From assembly GCA_933228895.1 (NCBI GenBank), contig OW121850.1, positions 28,467,773 to 28,531,772 on the forward strand: 64,000 nucleotides of DNA. Direction: 5' to 3'. The notes beneath the pieces were generated by a model. The model did no database searches. It was not told the origin of the DNA and saw only the letters and a program-made list of their open reading frames with translations. Positions 12,476 to 24,950 of the stretch are shown piece after piece. Source of the stretch: Platycnemis pennipes. Lineage: Eukaryota > Arthropoda > Insecta > Odonata > Platycnemididae. The stretch's first letter is position 1. Every line of letters begins with the position of its first letter. Both the position numbers and the translations under genes were made by a program.

Positions 12476-13682
12476 AATATCCAATGCACGATATATTTGC
12501 ATGAAAAAATACGCGTTCAACACATTCATAAATTGAGTGAACGTCATGATGTACGACTTTTTGGTACACAAGTAGGCACCTAGTCTTTATTTAGACGCAT
12601 TTTAACGAGGGTCTAAGCCGCACCTAAACGCTCAGGTAAGGGCCTCAGCAAGGTTTTTGCTCTCTAAAGACTAAAAGCTACAGTGAGCCGCTAAGTACAC
12701 AATTGGATGACAGAGAAAGAAATACGATATGGCCTAAGATGTCGACTGCATTTTCCAGAATAAATACCATAAGGCTCTAAGCGTTCCCACTGAAGGAAAC
12801 TCGTGTTAGACTAACTCTCCAAACAGAACACGTGCAGACGAGCCGTAGATAAGTCACAGGCAGCCATAGAAGCAATTCATCGGGTGGGATGTTAGTTATT
12901 GGGCGTTATATGGCGTCGTTTAGGATAAATCAGCTTTTTAAATTACACAGGAGTTTTACAAAAAGCAAAAAGAAGAAAAATAAGGTCAACCAATTCCGCT
13001 AATGAAGTGTGGTTAGCAAAATGAGACTATTTCAAAGCAGGGAGAAACCCCCAAAATAAGCAATTCTGTATTATTTATTCACCTACATCTACATTGTAGC
13101 ATGCAAACAAGGCAGCATAAGACTAAGAAGCAAGTTTTGACTATGATTCAGTGGGAATTACTGCCCAGCAAATAATTAAATTATTAATAACAGCAGAACC
13201 GGTTTTCAATCTAACTCGACAGGCTTCAACAGGTAACCCCAATAACATAATATACAATGCAGCTCCTTTTTTTTAAAATCATCTTGGGGACGGACACTGC
13301 ACAAATCTTTGGTAAAAATATTGATTACCACTTTTTGAACAATAGAAAAAATCCAAAATAAAACTATTAAGCGTTTTAAATTTACATCAAGCCCATGATC
13401 CACACTACCGATCCTAGCAAACTGCCTCCAAGTGAACTTCAAACATATCTTATGGCCATAATTGTACGGTAAAATAACGACATACTAAACCTCTGTCTCT
13501 CATTCTGTAGTCTCTTATATTTATGATCCATCCAACAAGTGTAAGATGGATAAACAAGTGTATGAGGGTTAATATGAATATATAAATTTACCATTATCAA
13601 ATCGAATCCACCTAAAATTTTTAAAGATGATTTATCTTGTGCAAAGTATCTTCTTTCATTTACTTAATAAACATATCTCGCT
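12476..13682. other. No feature recognised
   Basis: AT-rich sequence with no frame or repeat that I can assign. A possible short direct repeat (ACAAGTGTAAGATGG / ACAAGTGTATGAGGG) lies around 13535-13567. Confidence 0.5.
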
Positions 13683-13746
13683 TAGGGGTTTTCACTGAAA
13701 ACCCCTAGGTTTTTCAGTGCCCCCCTGATATCGCGGAGCGATATCA
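13683..13746. repeat. Two adjacent short hairpins
   Basis: TAGGGGTTTTCA at 13683-13694 is followed after one base by its exact reverse complement at 13696-13707. TGATATCG at 13726-13733 pairs with CGATATCA at 13739-13746 across five bases. They lie at an abrupt change from AT-rich to GC-richer sequence. They may mark the end of an unrecognised element; no function is evident. Confidence 0.6.
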
Positions 13747-13772
13747 CCGGGGCGCTGCCGACTTATGGCAAA

Positions 13773-13838
13773 AGATCTAGCAAGAGGTCCATGCCATGGG
13801 GGAAAGGAAGATCTGGCAAGAGGTCCATGCCATGGGGG
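13773..13838 (+). repeat. 36-bp imperfect tandem duplication
   Basis: A 30-base unit beginning AGATCTAGCAAGAGG and ending CCATGCCATGGGGG (13773-13802) recurs at 13809-13838 with a single change near its start (CTAG to CTGG), giving a period of 36 bp. There are only two copies. Confidence 0.75.
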
Positions 13839-14100
13839 GAGGGGTGCTCCTAATACACCCAGGTTCCCAGTACGAAATACAGCTACATAAGGACCGATTT
13901 CGCAGGTCAAAAGGTACCCGGTTGGGTGATTGCGAAGTAACTGATCGACGACAGTTGGCTTCGATGAGGTTACGAACTCGTGACCACGCTAACCGTTCCG
14001 CGGATTTCACCCACTACCCTAAGCCCTCTTCTCTTTCCGAGTTCCTACCCGAGCCAGAATTCAGGTAAGCTTTGTAATGTAAGTATACTTCCTTTCTCAC

Positions 14101-14569
14101 AATGGGGGCGTTTACTCGGAACCGAAATCGCAATTTTGTACACGAAATCGTTAGATGAAAACAAAAAAAGAATTTTAGTGAAAAAATTAATCTTATAACC
14201 ACAACCATTCACTCATAAATCAAAAATTAAAATAATCAAAAGGTGACGCCCACCAAAAAAGCTGCTGTGATAACATTGACGTCATTTTCCTCCCGTCCTT
14301 GACTGCTGTTCTTGGAAGCGAAGGGAGTGGAGGGGGGTTCTCGGAAGTTCTGCTCGCACAGATGTTGTCGCAACTGTCCTATTGGCAGATTCAGCTGTGT
14401 CCCCCATTGTGATAAGGCAAAGTAGCTTCGCGGGCTCAGTTGTGATTGGACGAAGTTGATATACGTCATAGGTTGCACCACGCCTATTTTTCCGAAAGGG
14501 TTAAAAACATCAGTTTTTCGCCGCTTATAACTCGAGAAATAATTGATGGATCAAAAAACAGAAAAATAC
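14101..14569 (+). repeat. Unclassified interspersed repeat, copy 2
   Basis: This is the second copy of the ~460-bp repeat at 3755-4215, collinear through its whole length with scattered substitutions and small indels. Its C-run is five bases where copy 1 has twelve. Flanking sequences of the two copies are unrelated, which argues for two independent insertions and against a large segmental duplication. No coding potential is seen. Confidence 0.8.
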
Positions 14570-16719
14570 GGGTCTTTTTATTTTAAAAACTCTATCAGAT
14601 TCAGCAATAAAAAAATATGGTAAACAGCCCCATTAAAACCATTCTTCCCCAAACTCATTTCATCGGGTATATGAGGTAGAACTCATCAGTGATAAGAGGA
14701 GATGGAGTTAAATTGATCAGTCATCGCGGAAAAAAACAAAGCTGAAAAAAATTATATCAAATTTCCACGAACGCTGATACCGGACGAGGCTTCCAATGAG
14801 ACCCAGGAGTGAATTAAATCGGAAATACATTCGCAATATACGCTGTATTTCGTTCCAGTTCGATTCCATCGAGCAGAGTCGTAGCTCAGGCGGAAAAATA
14901 TAATAACAATCCCTCCGTAGACCGACAAATCTCACCGGGAATGCTTCAGCCGAGAGAATGGCTGGCGATGGCGTCAAATAACTTAATCACTAAGGACGCT
15001 CGGGAGAGTGTCCTTCCGCCGCTTCCCTCCGTGGCGGCTGGAATCGATGTGACCTCGATGTGGCCATTCATCCAGTTGTTCATGGTGTGAGAGGTTGCAT
15101 GCGGGAGATCGGAAGGAATTCGACGCCCTCTCGCGGGGAGATGTTATGCCGCATCCGACCCGCACCCGAGAGTCCCTCCTTCGAGGTTGCTAGGCGCGGC
15201 GACACGCCAACAAAATGGGTTCTTGCCCTTAGCGTCGGATTGGTCAGAATAAGTACACCATACCGAGTTTCTCGAATTTTGTATTATAACGAATAGCAAT
15301 GTGATACAATTCAGTGGGGGAGTGTGCAATGAACCTTTACACGGGAATAGGCGAGAGAGAAAGAGAGAGAGAATGTGGGAGCAAAGCTTAGATCTTACCA
15401 AGGAAGCAAGAACGGCTTCCCATGACGGATTCCTGTCGACCGACCCGACATTCGGGAATGAACTCCCGAAACGATCTCCTGCGTAGCACCCCTGAGTGCT
15501 GGCTGCATTACAATATATAAAGGGCCGAACGAAGGTGAAACTTTCCGTCTCTTGGAACGCAAATAGGTATTTGTCTCCCGGGCACTCAAGATCCGTAAAA
15601 GGTGAAAATCCCAATGAGGGCAGGAGTATGGGAAAGAAATAACATTTTGTGCTTGTTTTCATCTCTCTCTCTATCTCCGAATTCTGGCGCACAACAGAAG
15701 TGGTGAGACTCAAAAAACCAAAACAAAAAAAAATCAAGAGTAGTCGAGTTCCATTCCATCGATTGCGGCGGATAGCGGTGAACCGCCATGGAGGCAATAG
15801 CGTGACACAGAAGGAGGAAGGGCGGAGTTCGGCCGCGAAGGAATGGAGCGTCACGGAGAGGTGAAGGATGAAGAAGAGGCTGGACTCTTTTTTGGGATAA
15901 AGGAACGAACTCGACGGACCGCAACTGGAAATATAAAACGAGTTGGGAATGGTATTGGATAAAGAGGAAAGGGGCGGCGTCAACGGGGGTCTTCTGGTGA
16001 GGGCATAGAAGGAATGCAAGCAGGGATGGCTCGAGTGAAAAATGAGACCTTTTCGCCGAAAACGTGGAGCTTCTCTGCACCGATCGATAACCGGCGCCAT
16101 TTTCCAGAAACCCGAAAGAGAAATAAAAAATAAAAATTAAATTGGAGTGAGGAGAGTGTCTTTAAGTAACGGATGGATTCGGAAGGAGTGATGCTAATGA
16201 GATGAATTAATGGCGAGCCAATTGGAAAGGAGATTTTCCATTTTGATGATTCGGATAGGTCCGCTCCCCGCCCGGAGATGGTGCGCGCTGATAAAAAGGA
16301 TTAAAACCCAGATCCGCGCCACTCTCATTTCAGGAATGTAATTTGCGACCAGCCGGTCCCTGAACTTTTCCAATGCATTCCAAATTTTTCGAAGGCAGTC
16401 TCATGGTTTCGAAAACGATACAGAGCACAAAACGAAATGGCAAGAATGGAAAGTTATTGTCAAAGTAGCATGATGAGAGAATGTCATTTACAGAGGTTTG
16501 GATTTAGTCTAATACACGCTATAATAATGCACTAGTAGTCTTATTATCCTTCATATTTGAAGAATATCAAGTGAGATAGATTTAATAACGCCTCACGCCT
16601 AATAATAATAGAAGCCTCATAGCAGGAGGAAAGTTAAATGCTGGCATTCGGAGTAGAAAGGAAAAGGTAGTAAAATGATGAAAAAGACGATGTCGGCAGT
16701 AGCTTCCTATTTAGAAAAG
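14570..16719. other. GC-richer block with an unassigned minus-strand open frame
   Basis: The longest non-transposon frame in the window is on the minus strand at 15144-16100 (318 codons from its first ATG). The translation is rich in Ser, Phe, Pro and Leu and shows no domain I recognise. The plus strand here is purine-rich, so the minus strand is pyrimidine-rich and poor in stop codons. That alone could open a long frame, and a second 164-codon minus-strand frame overlaps it. I do not call a gene. CpG density is raised from about 14990 to 16110, so regulatory DNA is possible. Confidence 0.4.
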
Positions 16720-16783
16720 GAAACGCTTAGCAAGCCAGCAATGGGGTTGAAATCATCAAGCCACTACACCAACCCATCCTCTT
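16720..16783 (-). mobile_element. Short SINE head fragment
   Basis: On the minus strand GGATGGGTTGGTGTAGTGGC resembles the start of the SINE at 8321-8647 (GGGATCGGGTTGGTGTGGTGGC), followed by a degenerate tRNA-like stretch. Only about 60 bp is alignable by eye, and no target duplication was found. Confidence 0.55.
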
Positions 16784-18599
16784 ATAAGCTAAATGAGTTC
16801 CTTGTCAATAAACCAATAAAAACTATTGTAGATGTTTCCAGTTAAAAATGATCTTTCCAATGACTAAGCATGATATTGACAGATACACTATTACACTGCA
16901 CTGAAAAATGATTCTTCAAAATAAATATATCAATTGATAAAATAATGTGCAGAGCTAATCTTGGAAAATAAAAGGGAAAGTTCACGCCAAAAAAAATTAC
17001 GATATAAATGACGCAATAAAAATTATTATGAAGGCAACCTACGATTGATTCAACGCACTTGCCATTTTTTTTAGCCTTTCATCCTTAACTTTGTTCGTAC
17101 TCAGGTGTCTGTGGTCATAAACACTTTCCACTTAAGACTGGATCAATCTTACGTTTCAAATCAATAGGAACAAATCTGAAAAAACCGCTGATATAACCTT
17201 AATGATTTCTCATTATTTAATACGCCATGTATCAATAAATTAGGTACGAAAAGATTTCGGTGAAACTTTGGTGCAAAAAAAATTCTCCAAATGGGCCGAA
17301 AAATCCAGACGAGGACAAGAACGATTTTAGAGAAGGCGACTGAAAAATATTCAGTAAATACGAAATATAATTCACAGTCGTAATAGAAACCAACTTCCAT
17401 AGCTATTTCGGTCGTTTTATAGCAAATAAAATTCTTCTTGTGAAGCCAACGACGGAAAAGATAACTGAAATCATTGTAAAGAGCATGTCTATCATGCCTT
17501 TGACACATGTAGAAACTTTCATCTTAAAAATCATTACTTCATATAATATACATTACATATGAGTTTCTGACAAAAATGCGATCACACACGTGAAAATGAG
17601 TATCGGGATAAAGCAATATATTAGAGCTTTTACTTTTCTAAAATAGTGTATGAATACAAGTCTACTCAAAAATATACTTACTACGTCAACCAGTTCCAGA
17701 AACTATCAAAAATCAAAATGCCTCACCTGGAAACGAAGAAAAACAAATATTAGTATCAATAAACCACAAAAAAATCAGAAATATATATAGATAAGCAACC
17801 TGGGTTTATAAATTACGTATTAGTAGGATAGTAAAGTTATCAGTAATTCATTGCAGTAGTTGTTGAAATAACTATATTTTGCATTTATCCTCAATACCAA
17901 TCCTCGTGGAAATCATAACAATATCGGAAACTTAAACATGAATGTTTGTATATTTTTATTGAAAGTGATGGCAGGTAATAGATGAGCGAGAAGCTCAGAT
18001 GTATTTAGGGCAAGAAAAAGCAATAAATAACAATTGATAAAAATGTGATACACCTTGGGTAAGGATATTTAAATTACAAGTCGAATGGGTCAATATATAC
18101 TGCACACTCCCCAACTAGGATTCCGCCTGCTACAGGGCGCATTCACTCGTGATACGCCACGACGATTAGTCCCCACGCCGCGGAGCTTTTCAAGTATTTA
18201 ATGATTCGTCAGGAAGCTCACGTAATAAAGCGAACAACGCAAGCCAGAAGCATGGACCACCCTCTCTCCCACCCCCTATAGTAAACAACCCTTCCCAAAC
18301 ACACGATAATTTTAATGCCGCCGGGAGATGGAGAGGTAGGAAAGGGGGTGACAAAGAAGGAACACATCCCGCTCGCTCCGCTAAATGCATTAATCGGTGC
18401 AAATCCAAATAGTTGCGTCCGTGTAAAGGTGATACAGACGGAATACGCTAATGAGAGGTGCTGAGGGCAGGTGGGTGGGGTTTAAAGGGGAGAGTAATGG
18501 GAGAGTGGGAGGGGGGGTGGTAGGGAAGGTAGATCTGAGCGAGAGTTAAGTGAAGGGGTGGGGTGAAAAAGGGAATCATAAATGTGGGGATGAGTGAGT

Positions 18600-18600
<1 letters not shown>
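16784..18600. other. No feature recognised
   Basis: AT-rich to about 18100, then GC-richer. A 115-codon minus-strand frame at 17161-17508 has no recognisable motif. Nothing else is supported. Confidence 0.5.
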
Positions 18601-18640
<40 letters not shown>

Positions 18641-18650
18641 CACACACACC
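18601..18650 (+). repeat. (CT)n and (CA)n compound microsatellite
   Basis: An uninterrupted CT run from 18601 to 18637 is followed by a short CA run to about 18649. Frames crossing it read as Ser-Leu or Glu-Arg dipeptide repeats and are artefacts. Array length is likely to be polymorphic. Confidence 0.95.
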
Positions 18651-19867
18651 CTAGCACAGTATATGCACCCTTACCACCGGAAACGGACGGAGAGGAAGAG
18701 TGTGGGGGGGTGAGGCATAAAGCAAGGAGTAAAAAGTCCCTGAGCATTAGAAGGATTACAAAAAGGGGAACCCGGAGCGGGCTGAAAAGAGGAAGCGTGG
18801 GAGGAAAGAGAGGATTTAAGGGTTCAAAGGGAGGCCGACGTGGTATGGAGAGACAAAAAAGGGAGAAGGTAGATGAAAAGGGTTATTTCAATTTTTCCCT
18901 CAAAAAAATAGGAAGGTGTGGCGCTTTAGTTGGGTTGGGGAGAAGATGGGAAGCAGGCTCAGGAGGAGGAGGAGTGGTGGGGGAAGATGAGGAAGAAGAG
19001 AATGAAAGGGAAGAAGGATAATGGGATGAAGGCTCCTTGGTAGTAAACCTCGCAAGAGGTGAGGGTGAGGGGGGTGGGGAAGGGGAGGAAGGGAAGGGGA
19101 AAAGGGGAGAAGAGGAAGGAACAGGAGTCGGGAGTTGGGTTTATGGGGATCCGGGACAACAATGGGATGTGACTTATCGCCAGGAATCCGTCTTGTGCGC
19201 TATATCTGCCGCTAAGCGGAACGTCCCCACGAAGCTGGATTTTTACTCCTCTCCTCCTTCTCCTGCTCCATCTTAGCACGGGTCATGAATCACACCGGCG
19301 GAGAGGAATAGTGAGGGAGGGGGGAAGGGAGAGAATGAAGGAAAAGGAAGGGCCTGGGTGAAGAAATAGTGCCCTTCGGGCGGGGTAGGGGGGTTGAGGA
19401 GGTGGGATGAAGGAGTGAGTAAGCCCCTGAGATTTTATTGTTCAGCGCGCAGACGTAAACACGCTGCGGCGGATAAATGAAAGGGAGGAAGGCCAGGGCG
19501 TAAAGATTCGAGGCATTTCTCCCCCACACCCATCCCTCCAGCTGAAGGAGAACCCTCGCGGCCCCCAGCAACGCGACCAGGTCCCAGCACTCATTCAGGT
19601 CCATTGCGCCTCTTAAGAGGCATTTGAATCACGACGGAAGAAAATGTTCCAAGCGAACGGAAAACAAAACACTCACTGAGATCGACAGCAATGGCAAAAT
19701 GGTGATGACTCACTATAACAAGTAGTACGCTACCCCCGCTCTCTTCATGGCAAACGGGAACTCCATCTTAGCGCCTGCATTTCCTTTTCCTTCCTCTCCA
19801 CGATATGCTGCAGGAATGAACATCTTCTATTATACTTCCTTAAGACTAATTAAATTTCTGGTCATGT
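18651..19867. other. Purine-rich, GC-richer tract without recognised gene
   Basis: The plus strand from about 18680 to 19420 is strongly G+A-rich (GGAGGA, GGGAAG and similar words). The opposite strand is correspondingly free of stops. The frames here, up to about 100-150 codons on either strand, reflect that composition. No repeat unit or domain is evident. Confidence 0.5.
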
Positions 19868-20065
19868 AGGGCACGGGCGTTGGCTGGAACACTGGCCTCA
19901 CATTCTTCGGGCCGGGGTTTGAATCCCAGAAACAATTGAGATTTTAAAGGCACTACCTAGCCCCGGTCCCGATAAAAGTTATTTCGGAAGGGTACTTCAA
20001 GTTCAGTAATACGTGAGACGGTTGAGAAGCCATGGGTATCCCGGTATTAAATAGTGAAGTTCTGA
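19868..20065 (+). mobile_element. tRNA-derived SINE fragment
   Basis: A tRNA-like head, GGGCGTTGGCTGGAACACTGG, is followed by a box B-like GGTTTGAATCC at 19916-19926 and then a SINE body. The order box A, about 30 bases, box B matches other SINE heads in the window. The right edge is uncertain and I found no target duplication. Confidence 0.65.
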
Positions 20066-20269
20066 CTAATATATTAATACTATTCCTTTTTTATGCATGA
20101 TATGTAGTGCATGTTTGGTGAGAAATCGCCCCCAGCCACACACCTTTGTGGTGGCTTGCAGGGGTTATGTAGATGCAGATGTATGCTAGGTCAAGGGGTA
20201 ACTGATACCGACACCTGGTTCTGAAGCCCGTCCTTTCTTTCCCCACCCAAGCGATTTTTTCAACAATTT

Positions 20270-20720
20270 TCAAGGTGTTTACATGACATTTGAAGGTGCT
20301 AATAAGGCGCTTCTAGGCGTTGTCACGGCGCTGACAAGGTGTTCCGTTACGCTGACCAGCGGACGGAGCTCCCTAGCATCCGCGAAGCACCTTTCCAAGG
20401 TATTCGCAAGGTGTTGATCTAAGGTGATCGCTCCCCCACACCGTACAAGGCGCTCCAAGGCGTTACGACTTAGCTGTAGGCATCCGTGGAAGAGCAGCGC
20501 GGCGTCTTCAGGAGCTCTGCGCAACGCTATGGACGGTGATTTTCAACACACTCAGAGCGCTTTACAACGCCTTGAACGCGCTTCCTAAGACACCTCTAGC
20601 GTTCACAACTTCACCATCGAAGCGCCTTCACAGGCGTGACGAGGGAGTTTGTGAGACGTTCCGAAACGCTTTACGACTGTGTTCTGAAGACGTACCAAAG
20701 GAGTGAAAAAAACGCTAGGG
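20270..20720. repeat. Degenerate ~11-bp repeat tract
   Basis: The words AAGGTGCT, AAGGCGCT, AGGCGTTG, ACGGCGCT and AAGGTGTT follow one another at about 11-base spacing from 20292 to 20345. CAAGGTATTCG / CAAGGTGTTGAT and CAAGGCGCTC / CAAGGCGTTACG do the same further on. After about 20550 the same word appears in the opposite sense (AACGCCTTG, AAGCGCCTT). It looks like a decayed minisatellite. It is GC-richer than its surroundings. Frames across it give no recognisable protein. Confidence 0.6.
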
Positions 20721-22280
20721 GAAGTCATCCTTACTGCCTTAACACCCTCTCTCTAATTGATCCAAATAATACCAGTTTTCGGTCACCTTAACTTCATAAC
20801 AACTACATCTCCTCATGAAGCTGATCAAGAGAAGATAAGTTTCATATAGAAGAGAACATTTTCTCATTCTAAAATCCTTCTCGTAGAATTTGTATAAAAT
20901 TATACTTAAAACCCTAAATTGTTTATATTAAATGTGTAATAATCATCCAAACTCACATTTCCAACGATTGGAGAGGATAAAATTAATGAGAGTTCGGCCA
21001 TACGTTGTGGAACGACAATACAGGCATAATGAAAAAAAAATACCCTTTAAACGCTTCCCCTGTGATTACTATCACTTTCAATCGTTTTTGAACCGTATAG
21101 TAAACGTTTTTTTCATTATTTTGATTAGAAAAGATCATTATTACTGCTAACAGTTCACTCAAACAATGGTAAAACTAATTCCTTTTAGAATCCCTCTCAT
21201 CTGAAAAAAACTTGACAGTTGCAATGCAAATACGCCAATCATAGGAAATAGTGGTTAGAAAAGAGAGGAACATTGCTTACAAACTTGTATTCTATGGAAT
21301 CAGCTCCTTTGAAACGTCTTGCATTAAGTTCTTTCTGTACTTTCAAATCTACAATTACCCCTTTACCGTCACTTAAAAATAGAAGACAGCCAGCAGCTCC
21401 AAAGGATGCATTTACAAAAATTATATAGTTGCGTGCATTCATATTGTTCAAGAGCTATTAATTTGAAAAAAAATCTGTCCGAAACTAAGGAAAAAGTGTT
21501 TTTCTGTTCAAAGACAGGCTTTGGCTATATTCCGTTCCATTTTAAATATATTAATTGTTTTAGAAAGAAAGAAATATAAGAAAAGAAATTATGGACAAAA
21601 ATCTTATATCTTCATTTCCATCCATTATTTTTCCCGCTTTTCCACACTTCGATAAGAACGACGTGAACATTTACCGCAAATCGTTTTGCGCCAACGTCAT
21701 CCCCAATAAAGCTATCAAATGCCTCCCTCAAAATGTAATATCTGCCTAGTTCAAAATTTATAACGTCTATCGAAGCGCTCGTCATTTCTTTCAGAGCTCT
21801 GGCAAGATTCCAGCATTACCGCACTCGCGATCTTTTTTCATTACCGCACTCTTTACTTCTAATAAAATGAAATGCACACAACCCCAAAAAACTTCCGCCA
21901 TATCTTCGCGATCACATCTTTCACATCTCACTCAAAGATTGAAGAGAACGCTAGGGGCGAAAATCCACTTCATTTCGTCCATATCCATTACCCATTCACA
22001 TCCACTCATTCATACTCTTACAGGCCATCAAATCACGAGATCTGGAATGGATAATGCAAACACTGAACGTTAGATGCATTTTTCAAATTCGAAAAGGCAA
22101 TCGATAAAGACGCCGTGACTTTCTTTTCTTCTTTCTCTTATTGCGTACATTAAATTTTCACATTTTTTTTGCAGAGTTCTTCATCAACAAAAATTTCTTA
22201 AATTATCTACGAGAATGTGAACCATATTTAGTATCTGTTCCGTTTTGTTCAAAATTGTACCACGGCTACAATCCTCCTCT
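20721..22280. other. No feature recognised
   Basis: AT-rich sequence with short frames only. No repeat, RNA gene or mobile-element terminus was identified. Confidence 0.55.
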
Positions 22281-22546
22281 TTCTCACAGTTCACCCACTC
22301 AGTGATTCAACCCGAAGGTTGGTTTTGGATAGGTGAAGGTAGAGCTCACCCTGGACTAAGCCACAGGCGTGTGAATTTCACACATTCAGGGTTGGGGGAC
22401 CGGTTCCTTTCCCTGGGCCACCTCGCACACCACGGATTTCTTTTGTTCACAGGTGTCCAAAGGCTTCACCTGGATTTGAACCCGGGACCTTCGATAAGTA
22501 GCCAAGCACTCTACCCACTAGGCCACCACGCTCCATTCTCACAGTT
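22281..22546 (-). mobile_element. tRNA-derived SINE with target-site duplication
   Basis: On the minus strand the head reads GTGGTGGCCTAGTGGGTAGA and box B reads GGGTTCAAATCC (22472-22483 on the plus strand). The body extends to about 22292. TTCTCACAGTT at 22281-22291 is repeated exactly at 22536-22546, an 11-bp target duplication bounding a 244-bp insert. Its body differs from the 8.3-kb SINE but resembles 47971-48075, so at least two SINE families or subfamilies are present. Confidence 0.88.
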
Positions 22547-24909
22547 AGTATGTCTTTAATATTCAACCCTCAATATTCTCACGTAATTCTATCTTCATTT
22601 AGCTTTTAAACAAGTTACTGAATATTTCTTATACAGCATAGGCAGGCACGAATATAATAAACATCAGCAGCCTAAGTCTATCCTGGCGTCAAGGTGTCTT
22701 AATACCCAAAGTTTCAGCATTGTTCAGCATAAGCTTCTTTTTCGCGAGAGGTATCAAGTTGTCCAAAATGCTGCTTTCCTTAAGACGGAACGGAAGGAAA
22801 TATTCCACCTCTAGACACCACTGCGCAACGTTCTAATTCAATTTCATTCACTGATATCACTGAAAGGAAAAAAGAGACTCGGAGAGTAATCCACACCTCA
22901 ACACAAAGGAAGCACCGTGTACCAACGGCCAGCGGTGGACATGATACTTCAAAGGGCAAATGAAGATTCTCCTCAAAGCGACCTTTGACTTCCACGCAGC
23001 AAAGCTACCAGTGCAAGACGGAGGAAGCGACCAAGATTCTTCTCAAATGGAATGTAACGTGTTTATTTCGTCTGAATAAGCTCCTTAACGATTCGAGGAG
23101 CACAAGCAGAGGGATCTTTACACTTCCAGATCGAACAAAAAGCGTGCGTAGAAATTATACCAGTGATGATACAGTTGAGGAGATGTGGTATTAATCCATG
23201 ATTCGTAAGTAAATTCTTTGTTCATCACGTAAAAATAGATAAGGAAATAATTCTCAGAAGATTAAATCCAGGATAAGAGAGGCTGAGAAAAGAACATTCT
23301 TTACAATGCAGCAATTCCTCAATCAATTAATAAAGCACTGATGCTAGAACTGATACATTTACAGATCTTCATTCTACTCAAAATTACTTAATTTGTTTCA
23401 TTACTTAAAGAGCATGATTTTCTCATTCTTCACTATCCTACTAAAAATTGAAATAAATACAAATATGTGGAATATTATGCCATCAGGGTACATATTAATT
23501 CGCCCATAAACAATCCTTTCTTTTTGAATTTCAAAACTGTAATTAAGTAGAAATACTTCAAATGACATGGCGTAAAATTGGCATTTTGGGAATTACAAAC
23601 TTTTGATAAGTATACGTAAAATTTCCTACTGCCAATTCTGTTCTGCCCTCTCACAATAACGACAAAAGTTTTCCTATCTTATCCATTTATCCTTATCTAA
23701 ACCAATGAATTGGAACTGATACTATAATAATCATAAGACGAAACACTAAAAAAAATTAGCCCAAAATGAATTTATGAAATATCACTGACAATTATTAATT
23801 GGTTGAAAGACTTGACAAAGATAAAATGCAAACCCAACGAAATAAGCTCATGGCACATTGATGCAACGTTAAAAGGATTGAATGCTCAACAACATATCAT
23901 AAGTAGCAAACAAGCATGAAACCTCGTACCAGCAAATAAAGTCTTCTGTTTTTAAGAGGAGGGCTAAGTATTTTCGTTGAAATCATTTTGACTTTCGGAT
24001 TCGTGTAGAACAGCATTCCTTAGGAGAAAACTTTTTTTAATAAGCCAGATTCCTTAATTCCAAGGGATCGCCTCGCAACGAATACCGACTGATGTGATCA
24101 GAGGGGTAGTAATCATAAACTCCAAAGTCCTCCGCCGGATGCCCCCGTACCCACTCCCAGGTGTAGAATGAAGGAAATTAGCTTCTATTTCGCTCCCTCT
24201 GATTCCCTCAAGGGGAGGAAACATTCCGACGTCCCTGTAGTAAACGCCAAAAAGTCACGACACCGCGCTGTACGCAAACGACGCCCTTTGATGTATACAA
24301 ACGCCAAACGAAGTGAACCAAATGTAACTTTATATCCTTAATCCCGAAGAAGAAATTACCGAAAGGAGGCTGGCAAAATGCGGTTAAACATTTAGCGATC
24401 CTTTTCAAGTCAATAAACACCAAATTCTCACTTGAGGGATGTCCGTCGGGGCGTTTCGCATGAGAAAAGTCCACAAACAGGAATCTGCCACAAAAAGAGC
24501 TCGCCAATATAATGTCGGCAGATGAAACATGGCCTTTGAATCTATTTCTCTTCCCGAGAGAAGGTAACTGCCGGTGATACTAAAACTTGCAAATGGCTTT
24601 GCAATTCATTGAGCACGAGCCAGTCTAAATGGAATGATTAACAACTTTAAGACATCACTTTAACCTATGCTTCCTTAAAAATTCGAAACATCAATAGACT
24701 CTGTTTCACTGCACACGTGGCTCTTTCCTTGGGTACTTCCTGAACTTAGTGCTTCCTAAACTACATTCTTATTTATATTCATGGACAATTAAAAAACAAT
24801 TTAAGGTCTACGGGCCATAAGCGTCAGCTTATGCATGATAAACATGACATTTAAACACAAAGCGCCGGGAAAAATTACAATTCCACACTCAAATATGAAG
24901 ACAGGAAAT
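22547..24909. other. No feature recognised
   Basis: Mostly AT-rich. A moderately GC-richer part around 24060-24500 holds a 99-codon minus-strand frame with no recognisable motif. Nothing else can be supported. Confidence 0.5.
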
Positions 24910-24950
24910 ATCGGGCAGTTCCAATGCCCGATGCATTGGAACTGCCCGAT
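24910..24950. repeat. Perfect 18-bp stem hairpin
   Basis: ATCGGGCAGTTCCAATGC at 24910-24927 is followed, after the five bases CCGAT, by its exact reverse complement at 24933-24950. The surrounding DNA shows no transposon termini. It could be a tiny palindromic element or a local inversion-duplication. A pre-miRNA is unlikely with so short a stem and loop. Confidence 0.85.

Noticed and set aside
18563..19021. 152-codon plus-strand open frame
   Set aside because: It crosses the (CT)n microsatellite, read as Ser-Leu repeats, then a purine-rich tract read as Gly, Arg and Glu. The frame follows from composition.
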